Part shown: piece by piece, positions 36,843-46,446 of the stretch
Layout: each line of letters begins with the position of its first letter
How positions within the stretch are numbered: position 1 is the first letter of the stretch
Assembly: GCA_025459265.1 (NCBI GenBank)
Contig: JALOQX010000095.1
Coordinates: forward strand, 1 to 48,224
Origin: Pirellulaceae bacterium
Lineage (GTDB): Bacteria; Planctomycetota; Planctomycetia; Pirellulales; Pirellulaceae
Length of the DNA stretch: 48,224 nucleotides
Direction: 5' to 3'
Notes under the pieces: generated by a model
The model's database searches: none
Seen by the model: the letters and a program-made list of their open reading frames with translations, nothing else
Told to the model about the DNA's origin: nothing
Translations under genes and position numbers: made by a program

Positions 36843-37235
36843 GCCGATACCCTCCTCAGTGGAATTGGCGGCGGACCGCCTCGGAGTGAGGCGACCCTGC
36901 CGGAATGCATGAGTTGGTTACGGACTTGCCGTCCACGACTGCACGTTCGATGGCCAGGTTGCGCCACGTGGTCACCGAATCCGCCGGCAGGCCGACGCAT
37001 CGGGGAGACAGACTCCGTCGCCGCGGCGACGGGAGATTCGAATGTGCGCCGAGACCATCCTACCACATCGCCCGAGCCGCGCCGACCCGACGCGGGGGGG
37101 CACGACATCCGGTTGTGTGAACCGCGTCGAGCCATGGTACGATACTGCGGGACCCCGATCTCGCGCGACTGACGGGGCTGGCGGCCGTGCCCGTCCCGCT
37201 CCTGTCATCACCGCTGCTGCTGGAGGGACGTACGC
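36843..37235. other. Non-coding space before the sialidase gene
   Basis: 393 bases with a small hairpin CGCCTC/GAGGCG (36877-36893) and a weak promoter-like pair TTGTGT (37113-37118) and TACGAT (37138-37143, 19-base spacing). Nothing else is recognised; frames here are not convincing. Confidence 0.5.
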
Positions 37236-39113
37236 ATGCGTAAGCACGTAAGCACCACGCCGCGACCGGTGCCGGCCGTTGTGAGCTGGGCCGTGTTGTT
37301 TGCCACGCTCTGCTCGCCGGGCGTCCCGCCCGCCCGCGGCAGCGACCACGCCGAGTGCGAGCCGTTTATGAACGCCGTCGGCGCGCGAATGGTGCGGATC
37401 GAGCCGGGAACATTCTCGATGGGAGCGGAAGCGGGCGACTGGGACGAACGTCCCGTGCACCAGGTGACGATCAGTCAGCCGTTTCACATGTCGGCCACCG
37501 AGGTGACCAATGCCCAGTACGAACAGTACGACGCCAGTCATCGCGCGCTGCGCGGTAAGCTCGGGTTCTCCCATGCCGACGACGAAGCGGTCGTGTTCGT
37601 AACCTGGCACGATGCGGTGGCGTTCTGTCGCTGGCTGAGCCAGCGGGAGGGGCGTTCGTACCGGCTGCCGACGGAGGCTGAGTGGGAATACGCGTGCCGC
37701 GCCGGCACGACGACGACCTACGCGACGGGCGAGCAGCTGCCGGTGGAGTTACAGCGGAATGTGGGACTGAGCTGGTTCCCGGGCGATCGCACCTCCAACG
37801 ATCTCGTGCCGCTGCACGTCGGTCAGACGCCGCCCAACGCCTGGGGCCTCTACGACCTGCACGGGAATGTGGAAGAGTGGTGTCTCGACTGGTACGGTCC
37901 CTACGCGGGCGACGCGCAGCGCGATCCGGTGGGACGTGCGGACGGTGACTTCAAGGTCACCCGCGGCGGCAGTCACTCCACGACCCTGGAGTTTCTTCGC
38001 TCGGCCAATCGCTCCGGCACGCTCCCGGACGACAAGAGCTGGCTGATCGGCTTCCGCATCGTCGCTGCCGACATGCCTGTCACCGTGCCGTTGCCGCCGC
38101 CGGCGCCGCCGGCCCACGCGCGCGATGTGCGCCAGGACGTGCCGGAGGGTCTGGCCGACGGTCCGGACATGAGTCGACCGTACTTTCAGGGACCGCGGGA
38201 GTACGTGGTAACTCCGGCACCCGACGACTGTCCGGTCTTCAATCGGCACAATCACTGTCCCGCCCTGGTCAACTGCCCGAACGGTGATCTGCTGGCCATC
38301 TGGTACACCTGTCACGACGAGCCGGGTCGGGAGTTGGGGATCGTGGCGAGCCGGTTGACGTACGGTGCGGACGCATGGCAGGCGGCATCGAATTTCTGGG
38401 ATGCGCCGGACCGCAACGATCACGCTTCCGCACTCTACCTTGAAGCGGATGGCACGCTGTACCATTTCAACGGACTCGCGGCGGCTGGCACCTGGGGCAG
38501 TCTGGCCACGGTGCTGCGCACGTCACGCGACAGCGGAGCCACCTGGTCACGCGCGCGACTGATCATGCCTGAGCACGGTCTCCATCACATGCCGGTCGAA
38601 ACAGTGATCCGCACCCGGGAAGGCGCGTTGCTGGTGCCGTGCGATGCCGTGACCGGCGGCCATGGGGGCACTGCGGTACTGGTGAGCCGCGACAACGGGG
38701 CGACCTGGACCGATCCGGGCGAAGGTCGGCCGGCGCCGACGTTTGCCGCGGGAGCCACGGGAGCCTGGATCGCCGGCATCCACGCCGGGTTCGTGCAACT
38801 GGCCGATGGACGCCTGCTGGCGTTTGGCCGCGGCGACAGCATCGACGGCCGCATGCCCATGAGCCTGTCGGACGATCTGACGCACAGTTTCGCACGGCGG
38901 ACGGCGGAACAGAGAGTGGATCCGGGCTGTTTGCGGCCCTCTCGTATGATGAAGGTTGCACGTGGCCGGTCTCGCGGCTGGTCACGGACGGCGGCCCGGC
39001 CCGCACGCTCGAGGGCGGCGGCAACACCGGCCGCTTCACGCTCAGCGCCACGTCGGCGGAACCGCGGGGCTACCTGTCGATCTGCCAGGCCGCCAACGGC
39101 GTCATCCATCTGA
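37236..39113 (+). CDS. Secreted SUMF1-domain/sialidase-like fusion, C-terminus frameshifted
   Basis: Signal peptide (MRKHVSTTPRPVPAVVSW and FATLCSPG), then a SUMF1/FGE-like domain (MVRIEPGTFSMGAEAG, RLPTEAEWEYACRAGTTT, NAWGLYDLHGNVEEWCLDWY, KVTRGGSHSTTLEF), then a sialidase-like beta-propeller with Asp boxes SRDSGATW (near residue 431) and SRDNGATW (near 485). The SUMF1 domain has Thr and Leu where formylglycine-generating enzymes have the two catalytic cysteines, so sulfatase activation is unlikely. After MSLSDDLTHSF the text becomes Arg/Ser-rich and unlike the family; the true C-terminus continues in another frame to 39205 (next entry). GGAGGG precedes ATG 37236. Confidence 0.8.
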   Translation: MRKHVSTTPRPVPAVVSWAVLFATLCSPGVPPARGSDHAECEPFMNAVGARMVRIEPGTFSMGAEAGDWDERPVHQVTISQPFHMSATEVTNAQYEQYDASHRALRGKLGFSHADDEAVVFVTWHDAVAFCRWLSQREGRSYRLPTEAEWEYACRAGTTTTYATGEQLPVELQRNVGLSWFPGDRTSNDLVPLHVGQTPPNAWGLYDLHGNVEEWCLDWYGPYAGDAQRDPVGRADGDFKVTRGGSHSTTLEFLRSANRSGTLPDDKSWLIGFRIVAADMPVTVPLPPPAPPAHARDVRQDVPEGLADGPDMSRPYFQGPREYVVTPAPDDCPVFNRHNHCPALVNCPNGDLLAIWYTCHDEPGRELGIVASRLTYGADAWQAASNFWDAPDRNDHASALYLEADGTLYHFNGLAAAGTWGSLATVLRTSRDSGATWSRARLIMPEHGLHHMPVETVIRTREGALLVPCDAVTGGHGGTAVLVSRDNGATWTDPGEGRPAPTFAAGATGAWIAGIHAGFVQLADGRLLAFGRGDSIDGRMPMSLSDDLTHSFARRTAEQRVDPGCLRPSRMMKVARGRSRGWSRTAARPARSRAAATPAASRSAPRRRNRGATCRSARPPTASSI

Positions 39114-39205
39114 TCTCGTCGCGGCAGCACTACGCCTTCAACCTCGCTTGGGTTGCGGCGCATCACGAAGCCCGGGAAACGCAGGCCGGCGCGAAGTCCG
39201 AATGA
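38900..39205 (+). pseudogene. Out-of-frame C-terminal part of the sialidase domain
   Basis: In a second frame the text GLFAALSYDEGCTWPVSRL, then LVTDGGPARTLEGGGNTG and YLSICQAANGVIHLISSRQ is typical of the propeller's last blades, with a third Asp box SYDEGCTW (from 38942). The two frames meet near 38890-38930, where the join looks shorter than expected for the family, so a small deletion with a shift is likely. It could be a sequencing error or a real mutation. Confidence 0.78.
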
Positions 39206-39224
39206 GGAAGTCGACAGCAAGACC

Positions 39225-41150
39225 ATGGTGAGTCACTTCACACTGCTCGACTGGATCGTGCTGCTCGTTTACTTTGGCGGCACCATGTCGGTCGGTTTTT
39301 ACTTCCATCGGCAGAGCCGGTCGACGGTCGGGTTTACCGCGGCGGGGCGGTCCCTGCCCGGCTGGGTGTGCGGCTTGTCGATCTTTGCCACGTACGTCAG
39401 CAGCATCAGTTATCTGGCGCTTCCGGGGAAATCGTTTGCGGACAACTGGAACCCGTTCGTGTTCAGTCTGTCGATTCCGCTGGCCACGTGGATCGCCGCG
39501 CGGTGGTTTCTGCCGTATTACCGGGCGAGCACGGAGGTGTCGGCGTACGCGCTGCTGGAGCACCGGTTTGGTGTCTGGGCGCGGCTGTATGCCAGCGTGT
39601 TCTATCTGCTCACGCAGGTAGCGCGGATGGGCGTCGTGATGTACCTGATGGCCCTGCCGATGGCGGTCATCTTCGGCTGGGACATCCGGCTGATTATTCT
39701 GGCGACCGGGCTCTCGGTGACGCTGTATTCCTTCGTGGGCGGCATCATCGCGGTGATCTGGACCGATGCGATCCAGGCGCTCGTGCTGCTCCTGGGCGCG
39801 CTGGTCTGCCTGCTGGTGATGTGGTGGCGCATCGACGGCGGGCCCTGGGAAGTCCTGCAAGTGGCCGCGGCGGCGGATAAGTTCGGCTGGGGCCCGTTGG
39901 GGGCGGGTTGCGACCAGGGAGTGTTCTGGTTGGATGCCCGTCACGCCACGATTCTGGTCGTCCTGTTCTACGGGCTGGTGATCAACCTGCAGAACTTCGG
40001 GATCGACCAGAGCTTCGTGCAGCGGTACATCGCCTCGAGCAGTGATCGGGAGGCGCGCAAAAGCCTGTGGCTCGGCGGGCTGCTCTACGTGCCCGTCTCG
40101 GCGCTGTTCTTCCTGATCGGCACCTCGCTGTACGTGTTCTACCACGCCGAGTCGCACCGGCAGGAGATTCCCGAGGTCAAACAGCTGGTCGCCCGCCAGC
40201 AGCTGATGCAGCAGGGCGTGTACCCCGAATATGACGCGGCAAGCGGTCGTTGGTCGGCTGACTACGCCCGCCAGCTCGAAGCCCGGGCGGCCCGGCTGGG
40301 GCCGGCCGAAATCGGCGATCGGGTCTTTCCGCACTTCATTGCCAAACACCTGCCGCCCGGTATCACGGGGCTGCTGATTGCCGCCATCTTCGCGGCGGCC
40401 ATGAGTACCGTGTCCACCAGTCTCAACTCGTCGGCGACGCTGGTGATGACCGATTACTACCGTCGTTTCCTGCGGCCGGCGGCGAGCGAACGACAGTGCA
40501 TGGCCGTGTTGTATGCGAGCACCATCATCTGGGGTGTGCTGGGGACCGGGATGGCGCTGCTGCTGGTCAAACTGACCGACAGCGCGCTCGATGTCTGGTG
40601 GACGTTGTCCGGCATCTTCGGCGGCGGCATGTGCGGCCTGTTCTTGCTGTGCGTCATCAGTCGGCGCGCAGGAAACCCGGCGGCCATCACGGGCGTCCTG
40701 GCCGGGGTCCTGGTCATCCTGTGGTTGTCGTGGCCCAAAGTGATCGATTATCTCCTGGCCCAGCCAGCAGGGCAGGGGGCCCATGAGTTGGGAGTGCGGT
40801 TGCAGGAGCTGAGCCAGGGCTGGCTCAGCCCGCTGCACGCGTTCCTGGTCCCCGTGTTGGGCACACTGACGATTGACGGGCTGTTGCTGCTCAAGCTCTT
40901 TGCGCTGCCATCACTCTACCGGCAAGGCGACTTCGCGCGTGTGGCGCTGTACGAGCATGACATCGCCATGCTGCTCCGAGTGGGACCGTCCAATGTGTCG
41001 CAACTCTTCGACGAGCTGGCAGACCACGTGTCGCCCAACGATCTGCAGGAGTTGCGCAGCATCGTTGCGGAAATCGAGCAGCGTGCTGCCCGCGCGGCAC
41101 AACGTTTGGGCGATGCGGCCACGGCTCCGCCGCCTGCGCAGGAGCGCTGA
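39225..41150 (+). CDS. Sodium/solute symporter family transporter
   Basis: 641 residues with about 13 hydrophobic segments. SSS-family text includes DWIVLLVYFGGTMSVGFYF, FTAAGRSLPGWVCGLSIF and ATYVSSISYLALPGKSF, LYSFVGGIIAVIWTDAIQ and TGLLIAAIFAAAMSTVSTSL. It imports a sugar, sialic acid or similar solute with sodium. It begins 19 bases after the end of the shifted sialidase reading, so the two are probably co-transcribed and a released sugar is the likely substrate (inference). ATG 39225 is used; in-frame reading extends upstream without a better ribosome site. Confidence 0.92.
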   Translation: MVSHFTLLDWIVLLVYFGGTMSVGFYFHRQSRSTVGFTAAGRSLPGWVCGLSIFATYVSSISYLALPGKSFADNWNPFVFSLSIPLATWIAARWFLPYYRASTEVSAYALLEHRFGVWARLYASVFYLLTQVARMGVVMYLMALPMAVIFGWDIRLIILATGLSVTLYSFVGGIIAVIWTDAIQALVLLLGALVCLLVMWWRIDGGPWEVLQVAAAADKFGWGPLGAGCDQGVFWLDARHATILVVLFYGLVINLQNFGIDQSFVQRYIASSSDREARKSLWLGGLLYVPVSALFFLIGTSLYVFYHAESHRQEIPEVKQLVARQQLMQQGVYPEYDAASGRWSADYARQLEARAARLGPAEIGDRVFPHFIAKHLPPGITGLLIAAIFAAAMSTVSTSLNSSATLVMTDYYRRFLRPAASERQCMAVLYASTIIWGVLGTGMALLLVKLTDSALDVWWTLSGIFGGGMCGLFLLCVISRRAGNPAAITGVLAGVLVILWLSWPKVIDYLLAQPAGQGAHELGVRLQELSQGWLSPLHAFLVPVLGTLTIDGLLLLKLFALPSLYRQGDFARVALYEHDIAMLLRVGPSNVSQLFDELADHVSPNDLQELRSIVAEIEQRAARAAQRLGDAATAPPPAQER

Positions 41151-41170
41151 GGCCGCGCCGTCCGCCCAGT

Positions 41171-42004
41171 TCAGGCGTCCTCGTCCTGGAGCACCTGCTT
41201 GAGGTGAGCCAGGGAACGTACGGCCTCGGGTTCCGTGCCGCACTCGACCGACAGCACGCCGGTATATCCGGCCTGCTTGAGCCGCCGCACGATCCGATGC
41301 CAGTCGATCTCGCCGTCCCCGCAGGCACAGCCGACGGCAGTCCCGGTCACCTTGCCGCGTTCGGCGGCCGCCTGCTTCTGCGAAATGTCCTTGGCATGCA
41401 CGTGCACGACGCGATCGATCACCGCCTCCAACATCGCGTACGGATCCTCGCCGGCCAGGAACGTGTTGCCGCAATCGTAGTTCACGCGGATCCAGGGGGA
41501 ATCGACCAGGTCGAGGATGCGCGTGAGCGATTTGATCTTGGCGGTGTACGGTCCGTGCTGCTCCACACCCAGGTACACGCCGTTCTCCGCGCACGTCTCG
41601 GCAATGGCCAGCAGATTGATCTTCATGATTGCGTAGGCGTTTTCCTCGGTCATCCAGGCCGGAGGGTACATGTCTTCGGTGATCTGCACGATGTCGACGC
41701 CCAGCGCCCGGGCGTACCGAATGCCCCGGCGCGCGTAGAGCACGCCCCACTCGGGGTTGAGCAGGTCCGAGTGCGAGGAAACGGCGCTGATCTTCACGCC
41801 GGCTTCCGCACAGAGGTCCAGAATCTGTCGGGGATCGGTGTCCATGCTCGTCACGTGGCAGTACCCGGCGTTGGACAGCAGGCAGCGTCCCATCAGGAAG
41901 CACGGCTCCACGTACTCGTACCCCAGTTTGCCGGCCGTGCGCACGCCGTACGCGAGGCTCTTGTCGGCATGCCGCACGTACTCGAGATTGACGCCGATCT
42001 TCAT
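41171..42004 (-). CDS. Sugar phosphate isomerase/epimerase (TIM barrel)
   Basis: 277 residues of the xylose isomerase-like barrel. Metal-binding positions appear to be Glu148 (VYLGVEQHG), Asp177 (RVNYDCGN), His203 (VHVHAKD) and Glu254 (LSVECGT). The family rearranges or epimerises sugars, and the substrate is unknown. AAGGAGG precedes the start and it converges on the symporter, so it may act on the transported sugar (inference). No signal peptide, so cytoplasmic. Confidence 0.9.
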   Translation of the reverse strand: MKIGVNLEYVRHADKSLAYGVRTAGKLGYEYVEPCFLMGRCLLSNAGYCHVTSMDTDPRQILDLCAEAGVKISAVSSHSDLLNPEWGVLYARRGIRYARALGVDIVQITEDMYPPAWMTEENAYAIMKINLLAIAETCAENGVYLGVEQHGPYTAKIKSLTRILDLVDSPWIRVNYDCGNTFLAGEDPYAMLEAVIDRVVHVHAKDISQKQAAAERGKVTGTAVGCACGDGEIDWHRIVRRLKQAGYTGVLSVECGTEPEAVRSLAHLKQVLQDEDA

Positions 42005-42035
42005 GTCGATCCTCCTTCAGGTGTGGGTAGGGGTG

Positions 42036-42539
42036 TCAGTCGAGAGAGTCGGGCGCGTGGTCATCGGAATCGTGGAGCTCCGGTCGTCCTTTCTCGATGT
42101 GCGCCACCGCGTCTTCGGGCAACTCGTTCCCGTAGATCACAGACAAAAAGGCGGGCAGGTACAGATCCAGCATCGCCAGGGTTGTGCCCATCAGGCGACC
42201 GATGACCTCGTCTTCCAGGTGGTCCTCGGTCAGCACCTGGGCCACCTGGAAACGCAACTCGCCGTCGTTGAAATCCAGCTCGAATTTCCCCAGCCGCATC
42301 CCGTAGTTCGCGCGGGCCACCGTCTCGGCAATGGCGCGGCGCGCGCCGGGTGGGACCATCACGGGCGAGAAACCGAACACCTGGAATAGTTCGACGCTGG
42401 CGTCGACCATGGCCACGATCCGGTAAGTCCCGGCTTCGCCGCGGAAGTTCGTGAAGATCGAGCCGGTCTCGCTGTTAGAGAGGTAGCGGACCTCCCGCGC
42501 ATCGAGGTGCTCGATCAGTCTTTCAAACGCGGCATGCAT
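42036..42539 (-). CDS. YbjN-like domain protein
   Basis: 167 residues from ATG 42539. Its text (EVRYLSNSETGSIFTNFRG, TYRIVAMVDASVELFQVFG, GELRFQVAQVLTEDHLEDEV, LMGTTLAMLDLYLPAFLSVI) fits the YbjN/bacterial sensory transduction regulator fold, possibly a chaperone-like domain. A start farther upstream (TTG 42698) would add a basic leader and is less likely. No strong ribosome site is visible, so the start is uncertain. Gap to the isomerase gene is 31 bases, same strand. Confidence 0.75.
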   Translation of the reverse strand: MHAAFERLIEHLDAREVRYLSNSETGSIFTNFRGEAGTYRIVAMVDASVELFQVFGFSPVMVPPGARRAIAETVARANYGMRLGKFELDFNDGELRFQVAQVLTEDHLEDEVIGRLMGTTLAMLDLYLPAFLSVIYGNELPEDAVAHIEKGRPELHDSDDHAPDSLD

Positions 42540-43011
42540 GGGAATCGATCCTGGAGCGGGGTGCACCGGAGTCCGCGCGCCGGTCGGCAACCGTGGGGGG
42601 ATGACACGCGTGGCGGCCACGCGTGGTGCCGGTGTGGCGATGGCGTGCCGGCGGCCAAGGAAGAACGTTCGCAGGGCACTCAGCCATCGCTGCAACACGC
42701 CGCCAACCCCCCGTGTGGTGCATCACTGCGCCCAGTCCCGCTGGTCGCTACACCACCCGATCTTACCTGCGCGCGGCCACGGTCGGCAACAGTGCACCGG
42801 CGTCACAGGGCTCCAGATCGCCCACACGTCGCCGCGGCAGTTGTCTGACACGGCAGTTGTCTGACACGGCAGTTGTCTGACACCGCGGTGCTGGCATGGT
42901 GCTGGCAGCCCGCGGCGAGACGGAGGATAATGACCAGCCAGGCGAGGCCGAGCGGCGGCACGTCGCTTGTGTCGCCGGCCCGCAGGAATCGACTCGAGAG
43001 GTACGAGTACT
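42540..43011. other. Divergent non-coding region with 16-bp triple repeat
   Basis: 472 bases between divergent genes. A 16-base unit, GCAGTTGTCTGACACG, is repeated three times at 42837, 42853 and 42869 (last copy ends in CACCG). GATAAT at 42926-42931 with TGGCAG 17 bases upstream is a weak promoter candidate for the sulfatase gene. The triple repeat could be an operator or a dispersed repeat. No gene is convincing. Confidence 0.6.
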
Positions 43012-44868
43012 GTGACACGACCACGTTCTGCCATCGTATTCGCGAGCACTCTGATGGTGTTGACGCACGTGGCGATGGCTGCGGAGCGGCCGAACATATT
43101 GTGGCTCACGAGCGAGGACCATGGACCTCACCTGGGTTGTTACGGCGACTCCGTGGCGCGCACGCCGCACATCGATGCGCTCGCTACACGCGGCATGCGG
43201 TTCCGACGCGTGTGGTCGTGTGTGCCTGTCTGCGCGCCGGCCCGCACGGCGTTGATTTCGGGACTGTATCCCTCCAGCAGCGGCGCGCTGCACATGCGCT
43301 CCATGGTCTCGTTACCGGCCGAGATCAAGCTGTATCCGCAGTTCCTGCGCGAGGCGGGTTACTACTGTACGAACAACAGCAAGGAGGACTACAACTGCCG
43401 GCAGCCCGCGGGGTTGTGGGACGAGTCGTCCAACCGGGCGCACTGGCGGAAGCGACCTGCCGGTCGGCCTTTCTTCGCCGTATTCAATTCGGTCAAGAGC
43501 CACGAAAGCCAGATCCGCACCCGGCCGCACGTGCAAGTGGTCGACCCCCGGAGTGTCCGCGTCCCGGCGTATCACCCGGACACGCCGGAGGTGAGGCAGG
43601 ACTGGGCGCAGTACTACGACAAAGTCAGCGAGGCGGATGCCGATGCAGGCACGCGGCTGCGGGAACTGGCGGAGGACGGCTTGGCCGACGAGACGATCGT
43701 GTTCTACTACGCCGACCATGGCAGCGGCATGCCGCGCAGCAAGCGCTGGCCGGGGAACTCCGGGCTGCAGGTCCCGCTGGTGGTCTATTTCCCTGCCAAG
43801 TGGCAGTCACTTGCGCCACGCGATTATCGCGCCGGGGGAGAGTCCGACCGGCTGGTGAACTTCGTCGATTTTGCGCCGACATTGTTGAGTCTGGCCGGCA
43901 TCGAGCCGCCTGCCTGGATGCAGGGGGCTGCCTTTGCGGGACCCTACGAGACCGAGCCGCCGGCACTCCTGTTCGGCGAGCGCGGTCGGATGGACGAGCG
44001 ATTCGATCTGGCGCGAAGTGCGACGGACGGCCGGTACGTCTACCTGCGGAACTACTTGCCGCACCTGTCGGCCGCCCAGCACGTGGCCTACCAATTTGAG
44101 ACGCCGACGACGCGCACCTGGCACACGTGGTTCGAGCAAGGTCGGGCCAACGACGCGCAATCGGCGTTCTGGCGCGTCCCCCGGGCGCCGGAAGAGCTGT
44201 ATGACCTGGAGACCGATCCGGACGAAGTGATCAACCTCGTGGCATCGCCCGCGCACGGCGCGATCCTCGAGCGACTGCGCCGCGCCCAGCAGGAGCACGC
44301 GCTGCGGATCCGCGACGTCTGTCTGCTGCCCGAGGGCGAACTGCACGCGAGGTCTTCGGGTGATGCGCCCTACACGCTGGCTCGCGACGACACGCGATAT
44401 CCTTTCACGCGGGTCTTCGCTGCGGCCGAGCTGGCGTCCAACCTGGAAGAGGAGGCCTTGCCGCAGTTGCGTGCCTTGCTCGACGACGCTGATAGTGCGG
44501 TCCGCTATTGGGCCGTGCTCGGCCACCTGATGCGCGGCCGCGACGCCGTCGCGGGCCACGAGGTTCTACTGCGACGAGCGCTGAAGGACGCGAGCCCGTA
44601 CGTACGGATCGCGGCCGCCGAAACGCTGGCACAGCACGGCGCGGATGCCGATCTCGGACCCGCCCTGGCCGTGCTGGCCGAATTGGCCCCGCCACAGCAC
44701 ACAGGAGTATTTGCGAGCATCGCGGCGCTGAGCGCCATCGAATCACTTGGTACGCGTGCCGCCGCGCTGCACGACGTCGTCCGCGGCATCGATCCGCAGG
44801 TGCCGCTGCCGGATGAACGATTCAGCCCGTACATACCGCGACTGAAGGCGAACATCGTGGGACCTTAG
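43012..44868 (+). CDS. Sulfatase with C-terminal HEAT-like repeats
   Basis: About 618 residues. The formylglycine motif is CAPARTALISG with the modified Cys near residue 74, preceded by RPNILWLTSEDHGPHLGCYG (metal ligands) and followed by IVFYYADHGSGMP. After the catalytic domain (ending near LYDLETDPDEVINL) comes an alpha-helical repeat region of about 150 residues (ALPQLRALLDDADSAVRYWA, ASPYVRIAAAETLAQHG) of HEAT type. A signal sequence precedes AERPNILW. GTG 43012 with GAGAGG upstream is preferred. It removes sulfate from organosulfates, substrate unknown. Confidence 0.93.
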   Translation: MTRPRSAIVFASTLMVLTHVAMAAERPNILWLTSEDHGPHLGCYGDSVARTPHIDALATRGMRFRRVWSCVPVCAPARTALISGLYPSSSGALHMRSMVSLPAEIKLYPQFLREAGYYCTNNSKEDYNCRQPAGLWDESSNRAHWRKRPAGRPFFAVFNSVKSHESQIRTRPHVQVVDPRSVRVPAYHPDTPEVRQDWAQYYDKVSEADADAGTRLRELAEDGLADETIVFYYADHGSGMPRSKRWPGNSGLQVPLVVYFPAKWQSLAPRDYRAGGESDRLVNFVDFAPTLLSLAGIEPPAWMQGAAFAGPYETEPPALLFGERGRMDERFDLARSATDGRYVYLRNYLPHLSAAQHVAYQFETPTTRTWHTWFEQGRANDAQSAFWRVPRAPEELYDLETDPDEVINLVASPAHGAILERLRRAQQEHALRIRDVCLLPEGELHARSSGDAPYTLARDDTRYPFTRVFAAAELASNLEEEALPQLRALLDDADSAVRYWAVLGHLMRGRDAVAGHEVLLRRALKDASPYVRIAAAETLAQHGADADLGPALAVLAELAPPQHTGVFASIAALSAIESLGTRAAALHDVVRGIDPQVPLPDERFSPYIPRLKANIVGP

Positions 44869-44961
44869 GCGACGGAAAGTCCGTCTGGCCCGCAGGATGC
44901 CGACCGACGGAGCACGAGAACGCACCACGGACAGGGGAGACGAAACTGGAGTTGGCCAGAG

Positions 44962-46374
44962 ATGAAACGTGTATTGGTCCTGTGCCGCGTGCTTGCCATG
45001 CTCGCGAGCGGTTGCGCGGTCGCTGCGGCTCACGATCGCCCGAACCTGATTTGGATCCTGGCCGACGACCTGGGGTACGGGGAGCTGGGCTGCTACGGGC
45101 AGTGCGTGATCCGGACGCCGCAACTGGACCGGATGGCGCGGGAAGGGCTGCGCTTCACGCAGTTCTACGCGGGAGCGACCGTGTGCGCGCCGTCGCGCAG
45201 TGTCCTGATGACCGGCCAACATCACGGCCACACGCGCGTACGCGGTAACGCCGGACGCGCCAACCCGACCGCGCAGGCGCTGCGGCCCGAGGATATCACG
45301 ATCGCCAGAGTCTTGCGCGACGCCGGCTATGCGACGGCGCTGATCGGCAAGTGGGGATTGGGCGATGTGGGGCCCGCCGAGGCTGGCTTGCCGCGCCGGC
45401 ATGGGTTTGACTACTTCTTCGGCTACCTGAATCAGCACCGCGCGCATAATCACTTTCCCGAATCGCTGTGGCGAAACGAGGAGACCATCACGCTGCCCAA
45501 CCGGGTCGTGCCCGTCGGCGACTTCGGCGGCGGCTACAGTGAAGACGGATTGCTCTACGCTGACGATTTGTTCGCCGACGAAGCGCTCAAGTTCGTCGCA
45601 CGCCACCAGGACCGACCGTTTTTTCTGTACTGGAGCCCGGTGATCCCGCACGCCAACAACGAGCGGAATCGCGCGCTGGGGGATGGCGCTCACGTGCCGG
45701 ACTACGGGCCCTATGCGCGGGAGGACTGGCCGCCGCAGGACAAGGGCCACGCCGCGATGATCACCCGCCTGGACAGTTACGTCGGCCGATTGCTCGACCA
45801 GCTGCAGTTGCTGGGCCTCGCGCACAAGACACTCGTCGTCTTCTCCAGCGACAACGGACCGCACCACGAGAGCAGCCATAATCTGGCGCGGTTCCAGCCG
45901 GCCGGACCGCTGACCGGGATCAAACGCAGTCTGACCGAGGGGGGCATCCGCGTGCCGGCTATCTGCTGGTGGCCCGGGCGGGTGGCGGCCGGCACGGTGA
46001 GTGACCATGTGGCCTACTTCGGGGATTGGTTCGCTACGGCGGCGGAATTGGCCGGTGCGGAGGTTCCTGGCGATCTCGATTCGATCAGTTTTGTGCCGAC
46101 ACTGCTGGGATGTCCGGCGGAGCAGCCGCGTCACGAGTTCCTGTACTGGGAGTTTCACGAAGGCGGGTTCCGGCAGGCGGTCCTCTACCAGGGCCGCTGG
46201 AAGGGGCATCGGGCGGGCGGCCCGGATGCGCCGATCGCACTTTATGATTTGGGCCAGGATCTTGCCGAGCAGATCGATGTGGCGGCCGCTCATCCGGAGA
46301 TTGTGGCCGCGATCGCCCAGTACCTTGCAAACGCCCGCACCCCATCCCCGGATTGGGTGCCGCAAGTCAAGTGA
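44962..46374 (+). CDS. Arylsulfatase-type secreted sulfatase
   Basis: 470 residues. Signal peptide (MKRVLVLCRVLAMLASG), then RPNLIWILADDLGYGELGCYG, the formylglycine motif CAPSRSVLMTG with the modified Cys at residue 75, GKWGLGDVGPAEAGLPRRHG and VVFSSDNGPHHE. All expected features of family S1 are present. It follows the preceding sulfatase by 93 bases on the same strand and is likely co-expressed. It will need a formylglycine-generating enzyme elsewhere in the genome, because the nearby SUMF1 domain lacks the cysteine pair. Confidence 0.95.
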   Translation: MKRVLVLCRVLAMLASGCAVAAAHDRPNLIWILADDLGYGELGCYGQCVIRTPQLDRMAREGLRFTQFYAGATVCAPSRSVLMTGQHHGHTRVRGNAGRANPTAQALRPEDITIARVLRDAGYATALIGKWGLGDVGPAEAGLPRRHGFDYFFGYLNQHRAHNHFPESLWRNEETITLPNRVVPVGDFGGGYSEDGLLYADDLFADEALKFVARHQDRPFFLYWSPVIPHANNERNRALGDGAHVPDYGPYAREDWPPQDKGHAAMITRLDSYVGRLLDQLQLLGLAHKTLVVFSSDNGPHHESSHNLARFQPAGPLTGIKRSLTEGGIRVPAICWWPGRVAAGTVSDHVAYFGDWFATAAELAGAEVPGDLDSISFVPTLLGCPAEQPRHEFLYWEFHEGGFRQAVLYQGRWKGHRAGGPDAPIALYDLGQDLAEQIDVAAAHPEIVAAIAQYLANARTPSPDWVPQVK

Positions 46375-46446
46375 GACGGATCGGTTCGGTCACGTTCAGC
46401 GCAGAGCAACGCTGTGCCCGCTGCATCCGCGACGCCCGTCGAGGGA

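Noticed and set aside
37236..38110. SUMF1 domain as the formylglycine-generating enzyme of the local sulfatases
   Set aside because: The positions of the two catalytic cysteines are Thr and Leu, and the protein is exported with a fused propeller.
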